DNA from: UBA60 sp964587885
GTDB lineage: Archaea > Thermoplasmatota > Poseidoniia > Poseidoniales > Poseidoniaceae
Direction: 5' to 3'
DNA length: 64,000 nucleotides
Assembly: GCA_964587885.1 (NCBI GenBank)
Contig: CAZPME010000007.1
Span: 1-64,000, forward strand
The notes below the pieces were generated by a model. The model was not told the origin of the DNA, searched no databases, and saw nothing but the letters and a program-made list of their open reading frames with translations. The position numbers and the translations under genes are program-made. This document shows, one piece after another, positions 40,340-50,021 of the stretch (position 1 is the stretch's first letter; every line of letters begins with the position of its first letter).

Positions 40340-41551
40340 TTCATCTAATGGCATTGATTTCGGTGCTTGAGGAGGAGTTATTGCTCCATCTTCTGCCTTA
40401 CTTTTTAGTTTTTGAACAAAGGAAAAATCTAGTTGCTCACGTGGACTGATTTCTGACCCGTCACTTGACTCAGAACGGACAATATACTCCGACATTGAGG
40501 ATGAAACGTGCAATTCAAGCCTACCGCCATGGCGAGTATAGGTATATGATAACGGATTTAGAAGTTCAACTACCTGTGTGGCGAATACTCTACGAGTCCT
40601 TTTCCCTCTGCGGCGAGAAAAGCCAATTTCAACACCAAGGCCGACAACAGCAACTGCAAAGAGAACAAATAACGCAGTTAATGCAAAGACAATAGGGTCA
40701 CCAGAATCAGTTCGTGATTCCTGCATTAAATCTCGCCACAGTAAGAATACCAGTCCAGCACCAATTAACGGTTCAATAAAGGCTTGAACCCATTTATCGA
40801 CCGGCAATAATCTGCTCCCAGCAGGGTCAGCAAATACCAATTCTGCATCTATTGCATTAGAAACCACCTCAATAATTGACAACAGGGCAAGATAAAGTAG
40901 TCCTGAGAAAAATAACTCTAGCCAAATTGACTCTGTAGCAAATGACCAATGAACCATCAGCCAAGCAAACATTCCCAAAAAGGATGCTCTTGGAATTCTA
41001 TGAAAGGACACTACCGCCTCACGCAAATTCGAATGAGAGCGATGTGGTTGAGGAATATGAATGATCTGCCATTTTGTGCGAGATTGCAGGAATAGTAAAC
41101 CTTTGATTAGCAACTTTCTTTCTATCAGCAACCAATCGAGAAGAAGCAATATTGGTATTGCCATCAGTATCATTGGTATTGCCAACAAGATTGCCAATGG
41201 ACTTACAATTAGGGCAGGTAAGAGTAGAAAGTGCGGGAGTGAAAGTGGGTATAGTACATCGGTTTCAATCAAACGTGCTTTATCGGGTTCAATATGCAAG
41301 CGCCTGCGCTCATCATCAAGGCTGGTACGGAATTGTTCAAGTGAATAGCCACTGTCTAGAACTTGCTTCACGGCCTTGCGGTAGTCGTTATGTTCAATCT
41401 TTCCACCAGTGTATATTCGCCAAGCAATTCGGGCTGGAATTGCCATCACCAATGGAATACACAGTAATCCAACAGCCCACAATAAGGCTCCATAATCGGT
41501 CTCAGCCACAATGTTGCGTAGGGTAATCTGCGTATAGCAACACCTATTCAC
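40328..41551 (-). CDS. Multi-pass membrane protein of unknown function
   Basis: A 407-aa protein with about seven hydrophobic helices (LLWAVGLLCIPLVMAIPA, LLLPALIVSPLAILLAIPMI, LFFSGLLYLALLSIIEVV, ALTALFVLFAVAVVGLGV among them) and soluble loops. No family is recognised, although the arrangement of helix, 70-residue cytoplasmic helix pair and helix is reminiscent of type II secretion/GspF-like or archaellum-assembly proteins; I do not assign it. The start is GTG, or possibly a later GTG in NIVAETD. It is divergent from serA. Confidence 0.5.
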   Translation of the reverse strand: MNRCCYTQITLRNIVAETDYGALLWAVGLLCIPLVMAIPARIAWRIYTGGKIEHNDYRKAVKQVLDSGYSLEQFRTSLDDERRRLHIEPDKARLIETDVLYPLSLPHFLLLPALIVSPLAILLAIPMILMAIPILLLLDWLLIERKLLIKGLLFLQSRTKWQIIHIPQPHRSHSNLREAVVSFHRIPRASFLGMFAWLMVHWSFATESIWLELFFSGLLYLALLSIIEVVSNAIDAELVFADPAGSRLLPVDKWVQAFIEPLIGAGLVFLLWRDLMQESRTDSGDPIVFALTALFVLFAVAVVGLGVEIGFSRRRGKRTRRVFATQVVELLNPLSYTYTRHGGRLELHVSSSMSEYIVRSESSDGSEISPREQLDFSFVQKLKSKAEDGAITPPQAPKSMPLDELSK

Positions 41552-41609
41552 CCATATGAAGAAGTAAGCGTTAGAGAACCTTCATGGTTCACTCGATTGT
41601 CGAAGTAAC

Positions 41610-42608
41610 ATGGCGCGAATTGCTGTCACCGATGGCATGGCTGAGGCAGCACAAAAGAATCTGTTTGAAATGGGTCACGAATTAGTTGTTGCCCCAATTT
41701 CACCTGCTGAACTTCTATCCGGAGCCTTGCGAGAATTTGACGCAGTGATAATTCGTTCAAGCACAATAATCACGGAGCAGGTAATCCTAGCGTCACTCAA
41801 AGACGATGGTGGTTTACGGGTAATAGGTAGGGCTGGAGTCGGCGTTGATAATATCGACATTGATGCCGCTACTGAACAAGGAATTATGGTAGTAAATGCA
41901 CCACGCGCCAGCACTCAAAGCGTAGTTGAATTAACCATTGGGCATCTATTAGCAAGTATTCGCCATATCCCACGAGCACATGCTGGATTAAAGTCTGGGC
42001 GTTGGGAGAAAAAGATTCTTGGTGGTAGTGAATTATCTGGTAAGGCAATCGGATTTATTGGATTTGGTCGCATCGCCCAAGGTGTCGGCAAAGTCGCCCA
42101 AGCACTTGGTATGGAATTGCATGCATACGACCCCTATCTGCCGCCTAAAATTGCCCGTGACCTGAATTGCCGATTACACACCAAAGTTGACGACGTATTC
42201 AGAATGTGCACCCACATTAGCGTCCACTGTAATCTCACTGATGAGACTCACCATTTAGTAAATTCAGAGCGCATTGCGTTGATGCCATCGAAGTCACCCG
42301 ATGGGATTCATTGTGGCAATCATATCGTTAATTGTGCACGAGGTGGAATTGTTGACGAAGATGCAGTTCTAAAGGGCTTAGAAAGCGGGATTTTAGCCAG
42401 TGTTGCTCTGGATGTCTTTGAGATAGAGCCGGTTACTGAGGATAATGCGTTATTAGGACACCCGAATTTTCATGGCACACCACATATTGGTGCAGCAACC
42501 AAAGAAGCCCAGCACCGTGTGGGTATAGATATCGGCGAGGCTGTAGATTCGGCGCTTGGTAAAAAAACCTGTAAGGCATTAGTCAATCGTACTGTACAAC
42601 CACGCTGA
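41610..42608 (+). CDS. serA: D-3-phosphoglycerate dehydrogenase, short form
   Basis: This oxidises 3-phosphoglycerate to phosphohydroxypyruvate for serine synthesis. The 332-aa protein has VIGRAGVGVDNIDIDAATEQ, the NAD-binding GFIGFGRIAQGVGKVAQALG, the catalytic Arg in NCARGGIVDEDAV, and the Glu/His pair in EIEPVTEDNALLGHPNFHGT with HIGAATKEAQ. The C-terminal regulatory ACT domain is missing, so feedback by serine through that domain is not expected. Another 2-hydroxyacid dehydrogenase specificity is possible but less likely. Confidence 0.86.
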   Translation: MARIAVTDGMAEAAQKNLFEMGHELVVAPISPAELLSGALREFDAVIIRSSTIITEQVILASLKDDGGLRVIGRAGVGVDNIDIDAATEQGIMVVNAPRASTQSVVELTIGHLLASIRHIPRAHAGLKSGRWEKKILGGSELSGKAIGFIGFGRIAQGVGKVAQALGMELHAYDPYLPPKIARDLNCRLHTKVDDVFRMCTHISVHCNLTDETHHLVNSERIALMPSKSPDGIHCGNHIVNCARGGIVDEDAVLKGLESGILASVALDVFEIEPVTEDNALLGHPNFHGTPHIGAATKEAQHRVGIDIGEAVDSALGKKTCKALVNRTVQPR

Positions 42609-42654
42609 ATAATCACCTCACATATTGAAAGACTATCGGCACTGTTCATTGCCC

Positions 42655-43788
42655 ATGGAAAATAATGAGGAGCCAGTGGGTGGGCGTATTCTCATTCACT
42701 GTGATCTTGATGCGTTTTTCGCGGCTGTGGAAACCTTGCATCATGACCTCGATCCAGAAGTTCCGTTAATCATTGGGTCAGACCCCAAAGGTGGTAATGG
42801 CCGTGGCATCGTATCAACCTGTAATTATGCAGCTCGAAAATACGGCATTCATTCGGCAATGCCGATTACTGAGGCGTGGCGTAGGTGTCCGGGTAAGCCG
42901 GTCGGACAGGGGCTGTATATGCAGAGTACGCGCGGCCTTTATCGTCGTGCTAGTCGCCGAGTCATGCGTATATTACGAACCGAGTCTGATCGCTTTGAGC
43001 AATCCTCAATTGATGAAGCATATCTAGACGTTACCGAAAGAGTGGGCGGAGATTGGGATGTTGCATTACACTTAGCCAACAAATTGCAGAAAGAGATTCT
43101 TGAAAGCGTAGGTCTTTCGGCTTCTTTTGGGATTGGCCCAACTAGAATTTTAGCTAAAATGGCCGGGGAAGAAAATAAGCCTAAGGGGATTTTCCGAATA
43201 CTGCCCCAAGACATTCTACAATTCTTTGAGGGGCGCCCACCCCGCCAAGTTCCAGGCATTGGCCCCAAATCAGCCACAATGTTGGCTGAATGGGGTATTG
43301 AGGGCATGGATGAAGCACATGCTATGGGGCATTTAGGCCTACAAAGATTTGCTTCAGAAAGATTTGCAAATTGGTTAATGCGTGTCCTGGAAGGTGAAAC
43401 TTCTGATGAAGTTAGCACTTTACGGAGTCGCAAATCTGTCAGCAAGGAACATACCTTCCAAGCCGATCAAGTAGATGCCGAGATTGTACTAGCAAGGCTC
43501 GATAATTTGATCACTGACGTACTTTTTCGCTTGAAAGATCTTGATGTAGCGGGCCGTTTAGCTGAAGTGAAAATTCGCTACAAGGGTTTTGAAACCCATA
43601 CTCACGGACGTTCAATTCCAGTCGCTATGGATGATGAAGGGGTGTTTCATAGGCTCGGACATGACCTCTTTGCTCACCACTTAGAATATGACCGCCCTGT
43701 TCGCCTAATAGGATTCAGGATAGGACAACTTGAAGAGCCACCTAACCGTCAGGCAACCCTGGGAAATTTTTCCAATGAATTACTCTAA
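42655..43788 (+). CDS. dinB: Y-family DNA polymerase IV
   Basis: A translesion polymerase. The 377-aa protein has the metal-binding HCDLDAFFAAVE (about residues 15-26), STCNYAARKYGIHSAMP, the catalytic SSIDEAYLDV (about 117-126), helix-hairpin-helix region VPGIGPKSATMLAEW and a little-finger domain from about 245 (SVSKEHTFQAD). ATG at 42655 is chosen; a TTG at 42625 would extend it by ten residues. The 3' end overlaps valS tail to tail by nine bases. Confidence 0.93.
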   Translation: MENNEEPVGGRILIHCDLDAFFAAVETLHHDLDPEVPLIIGSDPKGGNGRGIVSTCNYAARKYGIHSAMPITEAWRRCPGKPVGQGLYMQSTRGLYRRASRRVMRILRTESDRFEQSSIDEAYLDVTERVGGDWDVALHLANKLQKEILESVGLSASFGIGPTRILAKMAGEENKPKGIFRILPQDILQFFEGRPPRQVPGIGPKSATMLAEWGIEGMDEAHAMGHLGLQRFASERFANWLMRVLEGETSDEVSTLRSRKSVSKEHTFQADQVDAEIVLARLDNLITDVLFRLKDLDVAGRLAEVKIRYKGFETHTHGRSIPVAMDDEGVFHRLGHDLFAHHLEYDRPVRLIGFRIGQLEEPPNRQATLGNFSNELL

Positions 43789-46272
43789 TTTATGCATATT
43801 TACCAATACCGTGGTGAATTCAGCAAGATTCGGGTCAATCTCAATTCCAGATATGGGCATGTTCAATGAAATCCCTGCATCTTTCTTGGATTTCCAAGTT
43901 GAACTGTTGAAATCAACAATTCTCTGTGTTAGAGAGCACAGGCGTTCGCCCTCAGCACTTCCACTGATAAGGTCAGTAGACGGGGGCGGGGGAAATGAGC
44001 GAACATCGACCGAACTTATACCATAAAGTGATGAAGAAACGTGATGGGTGAAAAACGGACAAACTGGGCTAAAGGCAGACATCAAATCCCGTACGATTCG
44101 GTGCAGGGTCCATGTGGCAGATTGATCGCCATCATAAAGCCGAGATTTGGCCATTTCCATCCAATGACTCGGCATTATACCGGTGCCAAAATTCTTCACC
44201 GCTTGAGTAGCAGAGTATATGTCGAAATCAGACCAAGCAGTATTTATTGTGTGCATTGTGGCTGAAAATTCAGCGAGAATCCATTTGTCCTCAATAGCAA
44301 GTTCATTTGGACAAGTGTCTAAATCAGCGGGGATTTCGAATAATGATGCGAAGCGAGCGACATTGTACAGCTTGGTAAGAACTCCAAAATATTTCTTTTC
44401 AATCTCTTCTGGATTTATTTGGAAGTCGTCACCCACTTGAGCGTCACAAGCTTTCCACAAGCGAAAACATTCACTACCTATCTTATTGGCTCGTAATGAT
44501 ACAGTCTTGTCTGGGCCCTTCACTTTCCATGCACCCGTGCGACCACCGGCACCACATTCTAAGACAGAATCGGCATCAATACCATTACCCAAAGATTTAC
44601 TCATTTTCCGACCCCATGGGTCCATCCCCAACCCATCAATCCATACATTCACGAAGCCAGGCTGATCAAGCAATAAGGCGCTTTTTAGCAAAGTATAGTA
44701 CAGCCAAGTACGGACAATTTCCTTGCCCTGCGGCCGAATTCCGGTTGGAAATGCTTTTTCAAAAACCTCAGGCTGGTTGAGGTAACCACTGACAAAAAGG
44801 TTAGAATTGGAAGAATCCATCCAAGTGTCAAACACCTTCTCCTCACCTATTGCATCTCCAAGTTCTAACGCCATTTCACCCCATGTTCCTAGTACTTGGC
44901 GAGATTCACGGTCAAGTACACGCGAATTTTCAGGCGGTGATTCACACCAGGGCCGAACATAAACTCCTTCGGGAGCTACGATAACTTTGGTTTGATCGGG
45001 TGAATACCATATGGGAATCTCAGTATGATACCATCGGCGGCGACTAATTGGCCAATCGATAGTAATATTTTCCATCCAATCGAGCAAGAATTGACGATTA
45101 CGAGGAGGTACGAAATTTATCTCTTCAATAAGTTCGCGCATCCTTTCTTGGACGTGGGTCTGGCGAACGTACCATTCCTTCAAAAGGATGATTTCAACTG
45201 GATTCTTACCCCGTTCACTCACAGGAACTTCCTGCTCCCGTTCTACAAGGTTAACGACTAACCCAGCTTGATTGAGGAGTTCAATTGCCTTTTCCCTGGC
45301 CTCCTTCACCGACAGGCCTGCTAACGGACCGGCGATTTCAGTCATACAGCCATCAAGATTAATCGCTTGAAATGGGCTCAGCCCAAGTTCACGAAAAACC
45401 GCGACATCGTTTTGATCGCCGAAAGAACAAACCATCAATACGCCACTGCCGAAATCGGATTTGACCGAGGGATGTGTTTGGATTTCAACACTACTGCTGC
45501 GCCCTTGGGTCTGAATTGGCAAGTGGATCTGTTTTCCTACTAGTGCAGAATATCTTGTATCATCGGGATGAACAACAACAGTCCCACAAGCACAAATTAG
45601 CTCAGGTCTTGTTGTTGAAATTATTACTTCATCACCATCCTCGGTCAGCCATTTGACATCGATTAACTGAGTTTTACGTTCTAATCGCTCAACTTCAGCG
45701 TCAGCAATTGTCGTACCTTCTACTGGGTCGTAAATATTCGGACGTAAGTCCTCAATAATGTCACCACGTTCAAACAATTTAACGAAAATTGCTTGGGTGA
45801 CTGCACGATAATCTGGAGAATCTGTAAGATACTCTTTGGAGAAGTCACATGATAAGCCCACTCTCGATGCAGTTTTTCGCATTGATGTAGTGAATTCTTC
45901 TATAGTGTCTTTACACAAGTCGATGAATTCTGCTCGGTCATAAGTTTTCATTTTACGCTGGGTTTTTTTCTCTACAGTAAATTCAATATTTATTCCATTT
46001 CGGTCGACACCCCAAGGAAAGTACACTTCCTTTCCCAATAATCGCTGACTTCGTGCGATTACGTCAATCATACTGTATTGTGCTACCGCTCCAATGTGCC
46101 AAGTTCCACTCGGATAAGGAGGTGGTGTATCAATCACAAATACTTCTTTTCCGCTGTTTGGATTAAATCCATAACGGTCATCATAAATTGTTGAATCGGA
46201 ATAATGTTGCTCTTGGATTCGCTTTTCCAGATCAATTGACCAGCGCTTATCAGGTAATTTCGGCTCAGGCAT
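43780..46272 (-). CDS. valS: Valyl-tRNA synthetase
   Basis: A class I synthetase that charges tRNA-Val. The 830-aa protein has the HIGH-type motif in PPPYPSGTWHIGAVAQYSMI (about residue 57), FPWGVDRNGINIEF, an editing domain with ISTTRPELICACGTVVVHPD and the ValRS-like threonine-rich site, the FDTWMDSSNSNLFVSGY element and KMSKSLGN (about residue 555). The C-terminal anticodon domain follows. The motif variants resemble the ValRS of Thermoplasma-type archaea. IleRS is less likely because of the DTWMDSS region and the short length. Confidence 0.85.
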   Translation of the reverse strand: MPEPKLPDKRWSIDLEKRIQEQHYSDSTIYDDRYGFNPNSGKEVFVIDTPPPYPSGTWHIGAVAQYSMIDVIARSQRLLGKEVYFPWGVDRNGINIEFTVEKKTQRKMKTYDRAEFIDLCKDTIEEFTTSMRKTASRVGLSCDFSKEYLTDSPDYRAVTQAIFVKLFERGDIIEDLRPNIYDPVEGTTIADAEVERLERKTQLIDVKWLTEDGDEVIISTTRPELICACGTVVVHPDDTRYSALVGKQIHLPIQTQGRSSSVEIQTHPSVKSDFGSGVLMVCSFGDQNDVAVFRELGLSPFQAINLDGCMTEIAGPLAGLSVKEAREKAIELLNQAGLVVNLVEREQEVPVSERGKNPVEIILLKEWYVRQTHVQERMRELIEEINFVPPRNRQFLLDWMENITIDWPISRRRWYHTEIPIWYSPDQTKVIVAPEGVYVRPWCESPPENSRVLDRESRQVLGTWGEMALELGDAIGEEKVFDTWMDSSNSNLFVSGYLNQPEVFEKAFPTGIRPQGKEIVRTWLYYTLLKSALLLDQPGFVNVWIDGLGMDPWGRKMSKSLGNGIDADSVLECGAGGRTGAWKVKGPDKTVSLRANKIGSECFRLWKACDAQVGDDFQINPEEIEKKYFGVLTKLYNVARFASLFEIPADLDTCPNELAIEDKWILAEFSATMHTINTAWSDFDIYSATQAVKNFGTGIMPSHWMEMAKSRLYDGDQSATWTLHRIVRDLMSAFSPVCPFFTHHVSSSLYGISSVDVRSFPPPPSTDLISGSAEGERLCSLTQRIVDFNSSTWKSKKDAGISLNMPISGIEIDPNLAEFTTVLVNMHKLE

Positions 46273-46457
46273 CAAAATCCAACCAGCCCTCGTTTCGTAA
46301 ACAGACGAGGTCCAAACCGCCGGTATGGCGTCTGCTCAAGAACCCACCGCTTATGCAGGCCATCCGCATTTGAGAATGACCGCCTAAAGATGCATGCATC
46401 CTTCAATCGCACACTATGTGTTAAAGGAGATAAGCAGGCGCAACCTCAGCGAGGCAT
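46273..46457. promoter_or_regulatory. Divergent region valS / RND protein, with a GC-rich hairpin
   Basis: This 185-base gap holds promoters for both genes. CCTCGT (46288-46293) pairs with ACGAGG (46305-46310) around an 11-base loop, close to the valS start, and would lie in the valS leader. Additional short GC stems (cgcc-ggtat-ggcg) follow at about 46318-46330. No tRNA-like fold or reading frame was found. Confidence 0.4.
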
Positions 46458-49400
46458 ATGACAGAAGAAGGGGTGCCGCGAAAGCCAAGTTTTGGTGAGC
46501 GGATTAGTGACCTTTGGAAACACAGTCGTGAAAGAACTGCCGAAAAGCGAGCGAGGATGATTGCCTCTACGAAAGATTTCGACGTAATTGATTTTTCCAA
46601 ATCTGCCGCAAAAGGATTTGCCGATGCCCCTCAAGCCCTGCGCCGAGAATACAAACGCTCAGGTCCAACCGGAATAATTACTGCTTTCCCTTTGTTGACA
46701 GTATTACTTTGCGTTTGCATTACAATTTTCTTTGCATATCATAGTGGATTTATGGACAAGAGTTCTGAATCTAGCATGCCTTGGCAGATCAAGGATGAAA
46801 AATCATTGAATGTTAACGGGAGCCTCGACGTGTACTTGCCGAAAGGTGATCCTGTTGAACAAGCCATCAAAGAGGTGCAAGAAGATTGGTCGACCAATGT
46901 AATGATTATTTATGTCGAATCCGAATCACAAAATATTACTGATGAAATTATCCTGCATCAATTTGACAAAGTGGAAAAGGCGTTGAATCCATATGTATCT
47001 AACCCAACCGATGATGTGATTTTTATTCTGTCACTTTCGACCGTTATGAAAGAAGTTAATTCATCAAGTGCGAGAGTAACTCAAGCGTTCATTAAGGAAT
47101 TGGGTGAGTTTGGTTGCCAAGGTGCTAATGATGATGACTGTACGACGCGAGAATTGGCAGCATCAATGAACGAATCTCTTGAAGATGCATATCTATTGAT
47201 GGGAGATTACAGCATTCCCTCGCAGACTACAATTGACCAAATTATCGACACAATGTATGATGATAATGGTGATGCCTCGCCGGGTTTGAATAAATTGGCC
47301 CGAGATGTCGACAATGATTTGAAACTAGACCGAGCAGTAATTATTGTAGCAGTTAACGAATCAAAACCATCTCCGCAAATAATTTCCGAAGCCGAGGATA
47401 TTATTTCCGGGATTGCTAGTGAAAGCAATTGGAATTGTGATTCTGAAGTAACCGATCCAAGCGACGAGGACTATTGTGATGGCGATGAATTAGGTATCAA
47501 GATGACCTTGACTGGACCAGTGCCGATTACAAATGCAGTTACCGAATTTTCATTCGCATTGTTTTGGAAGATTTTTCCAATCGCGGTAATATTGGTTGCG
47601 GGGGGATTATTCTTTTTCCACTCAGATGTATTGCAAACCGGTTCATGGCGCCCGGTTCAGGGGCTAAAGGTGGTAATAATATCAGGACTTCCTACCTTAT
47701 GTTCGGTATTCATCACACTGGGGGTGATTGGTTTCATTGATTATGAGGTGGCGATGACAATAATTATTGTCGGCCCAATTCTGCTAGCCCTTGGGGTATC
47801 ATATGGATTACACATTACCAATCGTTACACAGAAGAAAGTGGTACTAAAAAGGAAAAAATGCGTTCATCAATCAGTTCTACGGGTAAAGCGGTATTCCTC
47901 TCTGCAGTAACAACAGTTATCGGTTTTATCTCACTTACATTCACTCCGATGGCACCAATTGCGAGTATAGGTTTTGCACTTTCAGGCGGAATTGTAGTAG
48001 TTTACATCATGACGATGTTGATGGTGCCGAATTTGACTATACTACTGGACCTGCAAAAACCAAGCCATCCACCCCTAAAGGTGTTTGAGTATGCAGCCCA
48101 AATACCACTGCGGTGGAATTCAGTAGTTTTGGCAATTTTCCTCGTTGGCATAATTGTTTCAGCCACTTGGGGGCAGCAAAATGTTGAGGAGAATATCGAC
48201 CTACTCGGTATGGCTCCAGAAGGCGAAGAGCCGGTTGTAAAAATGAAGCAATATTCTCGTGAATTTGACGCAGGTCAAATCGGGATGATTCTAGTTGAAG
48301 GGTGCATGAAAGGGGAATCTCGTGATATCGAGGAGGATCCTGAATGCGCTGACCCTTACGGTAACTTGCTGGCAACATCAATATTGGAGAAAAATCTCAA
48401 TACTGTGGAATTTACAACTGCTGTTAGCGTTGTGTTCTTGATGAAATCAGTCGGTGTTTCGGCCAATTTTTCAACTTCCGACCAATATGAAATTCTTGAA
48501 GACATAATGGATCTCACTCCACTGCCGGAGGAAATGCGAGAATTGGCTGAATTAATGTTCAACCAATCCGCATCGGAAGATGCAACTTTTTGGAAGGTAC
48601 TCGGAACTCTTGATAGTGGTTCTGAAGGTGGGAGGCAAACGCAAATCTTCCTGCTGAATGTCTTCTATGATAGTTTGACCGATGAGACCCGATCGCTCTT
48701 CATCTCAGATGATTATCGTCGCAGCCTAATTTATGTTGATTTGCCATTCTTACCTGTGTCTCAAACCTCGGATTCGGTCATATATATCGATGAATATGCT
48801 AGCCAAACCAATTATGACCGAGGTAATATCAAAGCCGGAAAACTCACAGGTGTTGCCGCTGTTGCAATTGCCGTCAATAGCCTAATTGTGGATTCACAAT
48901 GGTCATCTCTAGCATTTGCGATTATTCTTACTCTGATTACTTTAGGTATTGTGTTCCGAGATTTGCGATTTGCGATATGGACTACATCTCCAGTAATTGC
49001 TACAGTTGCTTTACAATGGTTGGTGATGGCTGAACGTGATGTTTCTCTTTCACTGGTTACTGTTATGATTGGCTCAATTCTAGTCGGTGTTGGAGTTGAT
49101 TTCTCAATCCACATAGCTAACCGCATACGCGAATTAGGGGGTGGTCTTGAAGCGATACGGATTTCAACTGTTTCGACTGGGATGTCTTTATTTGAAGCGG
49201 CAACTGTAACAACATTGGGATTGATAACTGCTTATTTGATTCCAATTCCCGAAATCAAGCCGTTCGTTACAGTAGTCATTATTCTGTTATGGATTGCCGC
49301 TGCCAGCGCTCTACTATTACTACCCGCAATTTTTGTAACTTTGGAAAAACTTGGTGTTGGGTCTACAGGTGGTTCTGATTCAATGAAACGTGCATTGGGA

Positions 49401-49490
49401 CTCATTCAGGCACAGAGATCTGGTGATGCTGACATTGATGCGATTATGATTTCATCTTCAACTCGGAAAGACGATGCGGATGCATGGTAG
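46458..49490 (+). CDS. RND-superfamily (MMPL-type) membrane protein
   Basis: A 1010-aa protein. An N-terminal helix at about 68-95 (FPLLTVLLCVCITIFFAYHS) is followed by a large external domain (about 95-360), helices 2-6 (about 365-545, including IFPIAVILVAGGLFFFHS and AMTIIIVGPILLALGVSYGL), helix 7 (VVLAIFLVGIIVSATWG), a second external domain and helices 8-12 (about 800-980). The repeated GVxYGxH/GVGVDFSIHIANR elements in the fourth and tenth helices are typical of MMPL/HpnN-type RND proteins. It probably moves lipids or hydrophobic compounds using a proton gradient. No membrane fusion protein is needed in an archaeon. Confidence 0.85.
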   Translation: MTEEGVPRKPSFGERISDLWKHSRERTAEKRARMIASTKDFDVIDFSKSAAKGFADAPQALRREYKRSGPTGIITAFPLLTVLLCVCITIFFAYHSGFMDKSSESSMPWQIKDEKSLNVNGSLDVYLPKGDPVEQAIKEVQEDWSTNVMIIYVESESQNITDEIILHQFDKVEKALNPYVSNPTDDVIFILSLSTVMKEVNSSSARVTQAFIKELGEFGCQGANDDDCTTRELAASMNESLEDAYLLMGDYSIPSQTTIDQIIDTMYDDNGDASPGLNKLARDVDNDLKLDRAVIIVAVNESKPSPQIISEAEDIISGIASESNWNCDSEVTDPSDEDYCDGDELGIKMTLTGPVPITNAVTEFSFALFWKIFPIAVILVAGGLFFFHSDVLQTGSWRPVQGLKVVIISGLPTLCSVFITLGVIGFIDYEVAMTIIIVGPILLALGVSYGLHITNRYTEESGTKKEKMRSSISSTGKAVFLSAVTTVIGFISLTFTPMAPIASIGFALSGGIVVVYIMTMLMVPNLTILLDLQKPSHPPLKVFEYAAQIPLRWNSVVLAIFLVGIIVSATWGQQNVEENIDLLGMAPEGEEPVVKMKQYSREFDAGQIGMILVEGCMKGESRDIEEDPECADPYGNLLATSILEKNLNTVEFTTAVSVVFLMKSVGVSANFSTSDQYEILEDIMDLTPLPEEMRELAELMFNQSASEDATFWKVLGTLDSGSEGGRQTQIFLLNVFYDSLTDETRSLFISDDYRRSLIYVDLPFLPVSQTSDSVIYIDEYASQTNYDRGNIKAGKLTGVAAVAIAVNSLIVDSQWSSLAFAIILTLITLGIVFRDLRFAIWTTSPVIATVALQWLVMAERDVSLSLVTVMIGSILVGVGVDFSIHIANRIRELGGGLEAIRISTVSTGMSLFEAATVTTLGLITAYLIPIPEIKPFVTVVIILLWIAAASALLLLPAIFVTLEKLGVGSTGGSDSMKRALGLIQAQRSGDADIDAIMISSSTRKDDADAW

Positions 49491-49540
49491 TCAAATCGTC
49501 CAGCCGTCAGCCTCAAGTCCTTATCATCACTGAAGGTTAC

Positions 49541-50017
49541 ATGGCGAGTTACTGGCTGATGAAGAGCGAACCTGATGTCTATCCTTGGTCGCAACTGGTC
49601 GAAGACGGGGTGACTCATTGGGACGGAGTCCGTAACTATCAAGCACGTAACTTCATGCGTGATGCCATGAAAATCGATGATAAAGTGCTTTTTTATCATT
49701 CAAATTGTAAGCCACCACATGTTGCAGGCATTGCTAAAGTCGTTAAAGAGGGTTATCCAGACTACACATCTTGGGATGTTGAGAGTAAGTATTTTGATGT
49801 CAAATCAAGCCCAGATAATCCTCGCTGGATGATGGTTGATATCGAACCAATAACTGCAATGGATGTGGTTTCATTACAGGATATGAAAGAGAATCCTGCC
49901 CTTGAAGGGATGCCACTATTGGCTCGCGGCCAACGACTTTCAGTTCAGCCGGTTGAATCAGCACAATTTGACATCGTTTGTCGGATGGGTGGCGTAGTAC
50001 CGGAGTCGTTGGAGTGA
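49541..50017 (+). CDS. EVE-domain protein
   Basis: A 158-aa single-domain protein of the EVE/PUA-like family, which binds modified bases in DNA or RNA. ASYWLMKSEPDVYPWSQLVE, THWDGVRNYQARNFMRDAMK, and DDKVLFYHSN are hallmark segments; PLLARGQRLSVQPV occurs near the C-terminus. ATG at 49541 matches the family N-terminus; an upstream ATG at 49484 overlaps the RND gene. The next gene follows across the tgataatATGAGCGA junction. Confidence 0.88.
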   Translation: MASYWLMKSEPDVYPWSQLVEDGVTHWDGVRNYQARNFMRDAMKIDDKVLFYHSNCKPPHVAGIAKVVKEGYPDYTSWDVESKYFDVKSSPDNPRWMMVDIEPITAMDVVSLQDMKENPALEGMPLLARGQRLSVQPVESAQFDIVCRMGGVVPESLE

Positions 50018-50021
50018 TAAT

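Noticed and set aside
40328..41551. Type II secretion/GspF-like identity for the multi-pass protein
   Set aside because: The helix order is only loosely similar and no partner ATPase or pilin gene is near.
43780..46272. Isoleucyl- or leucyl-tRNA synthetase
   Set aside because: The HIGH-region and DTWMDSS-type motif variants and the 830-aa length agree better with archaeal ValRS, although IleRS is not fully excluded.
46273..46457. tRNA or structured RNA gene in the valS gap
   Set aside because: Only short stems are present; no cloverleaf or T-loop consensus could be formed.
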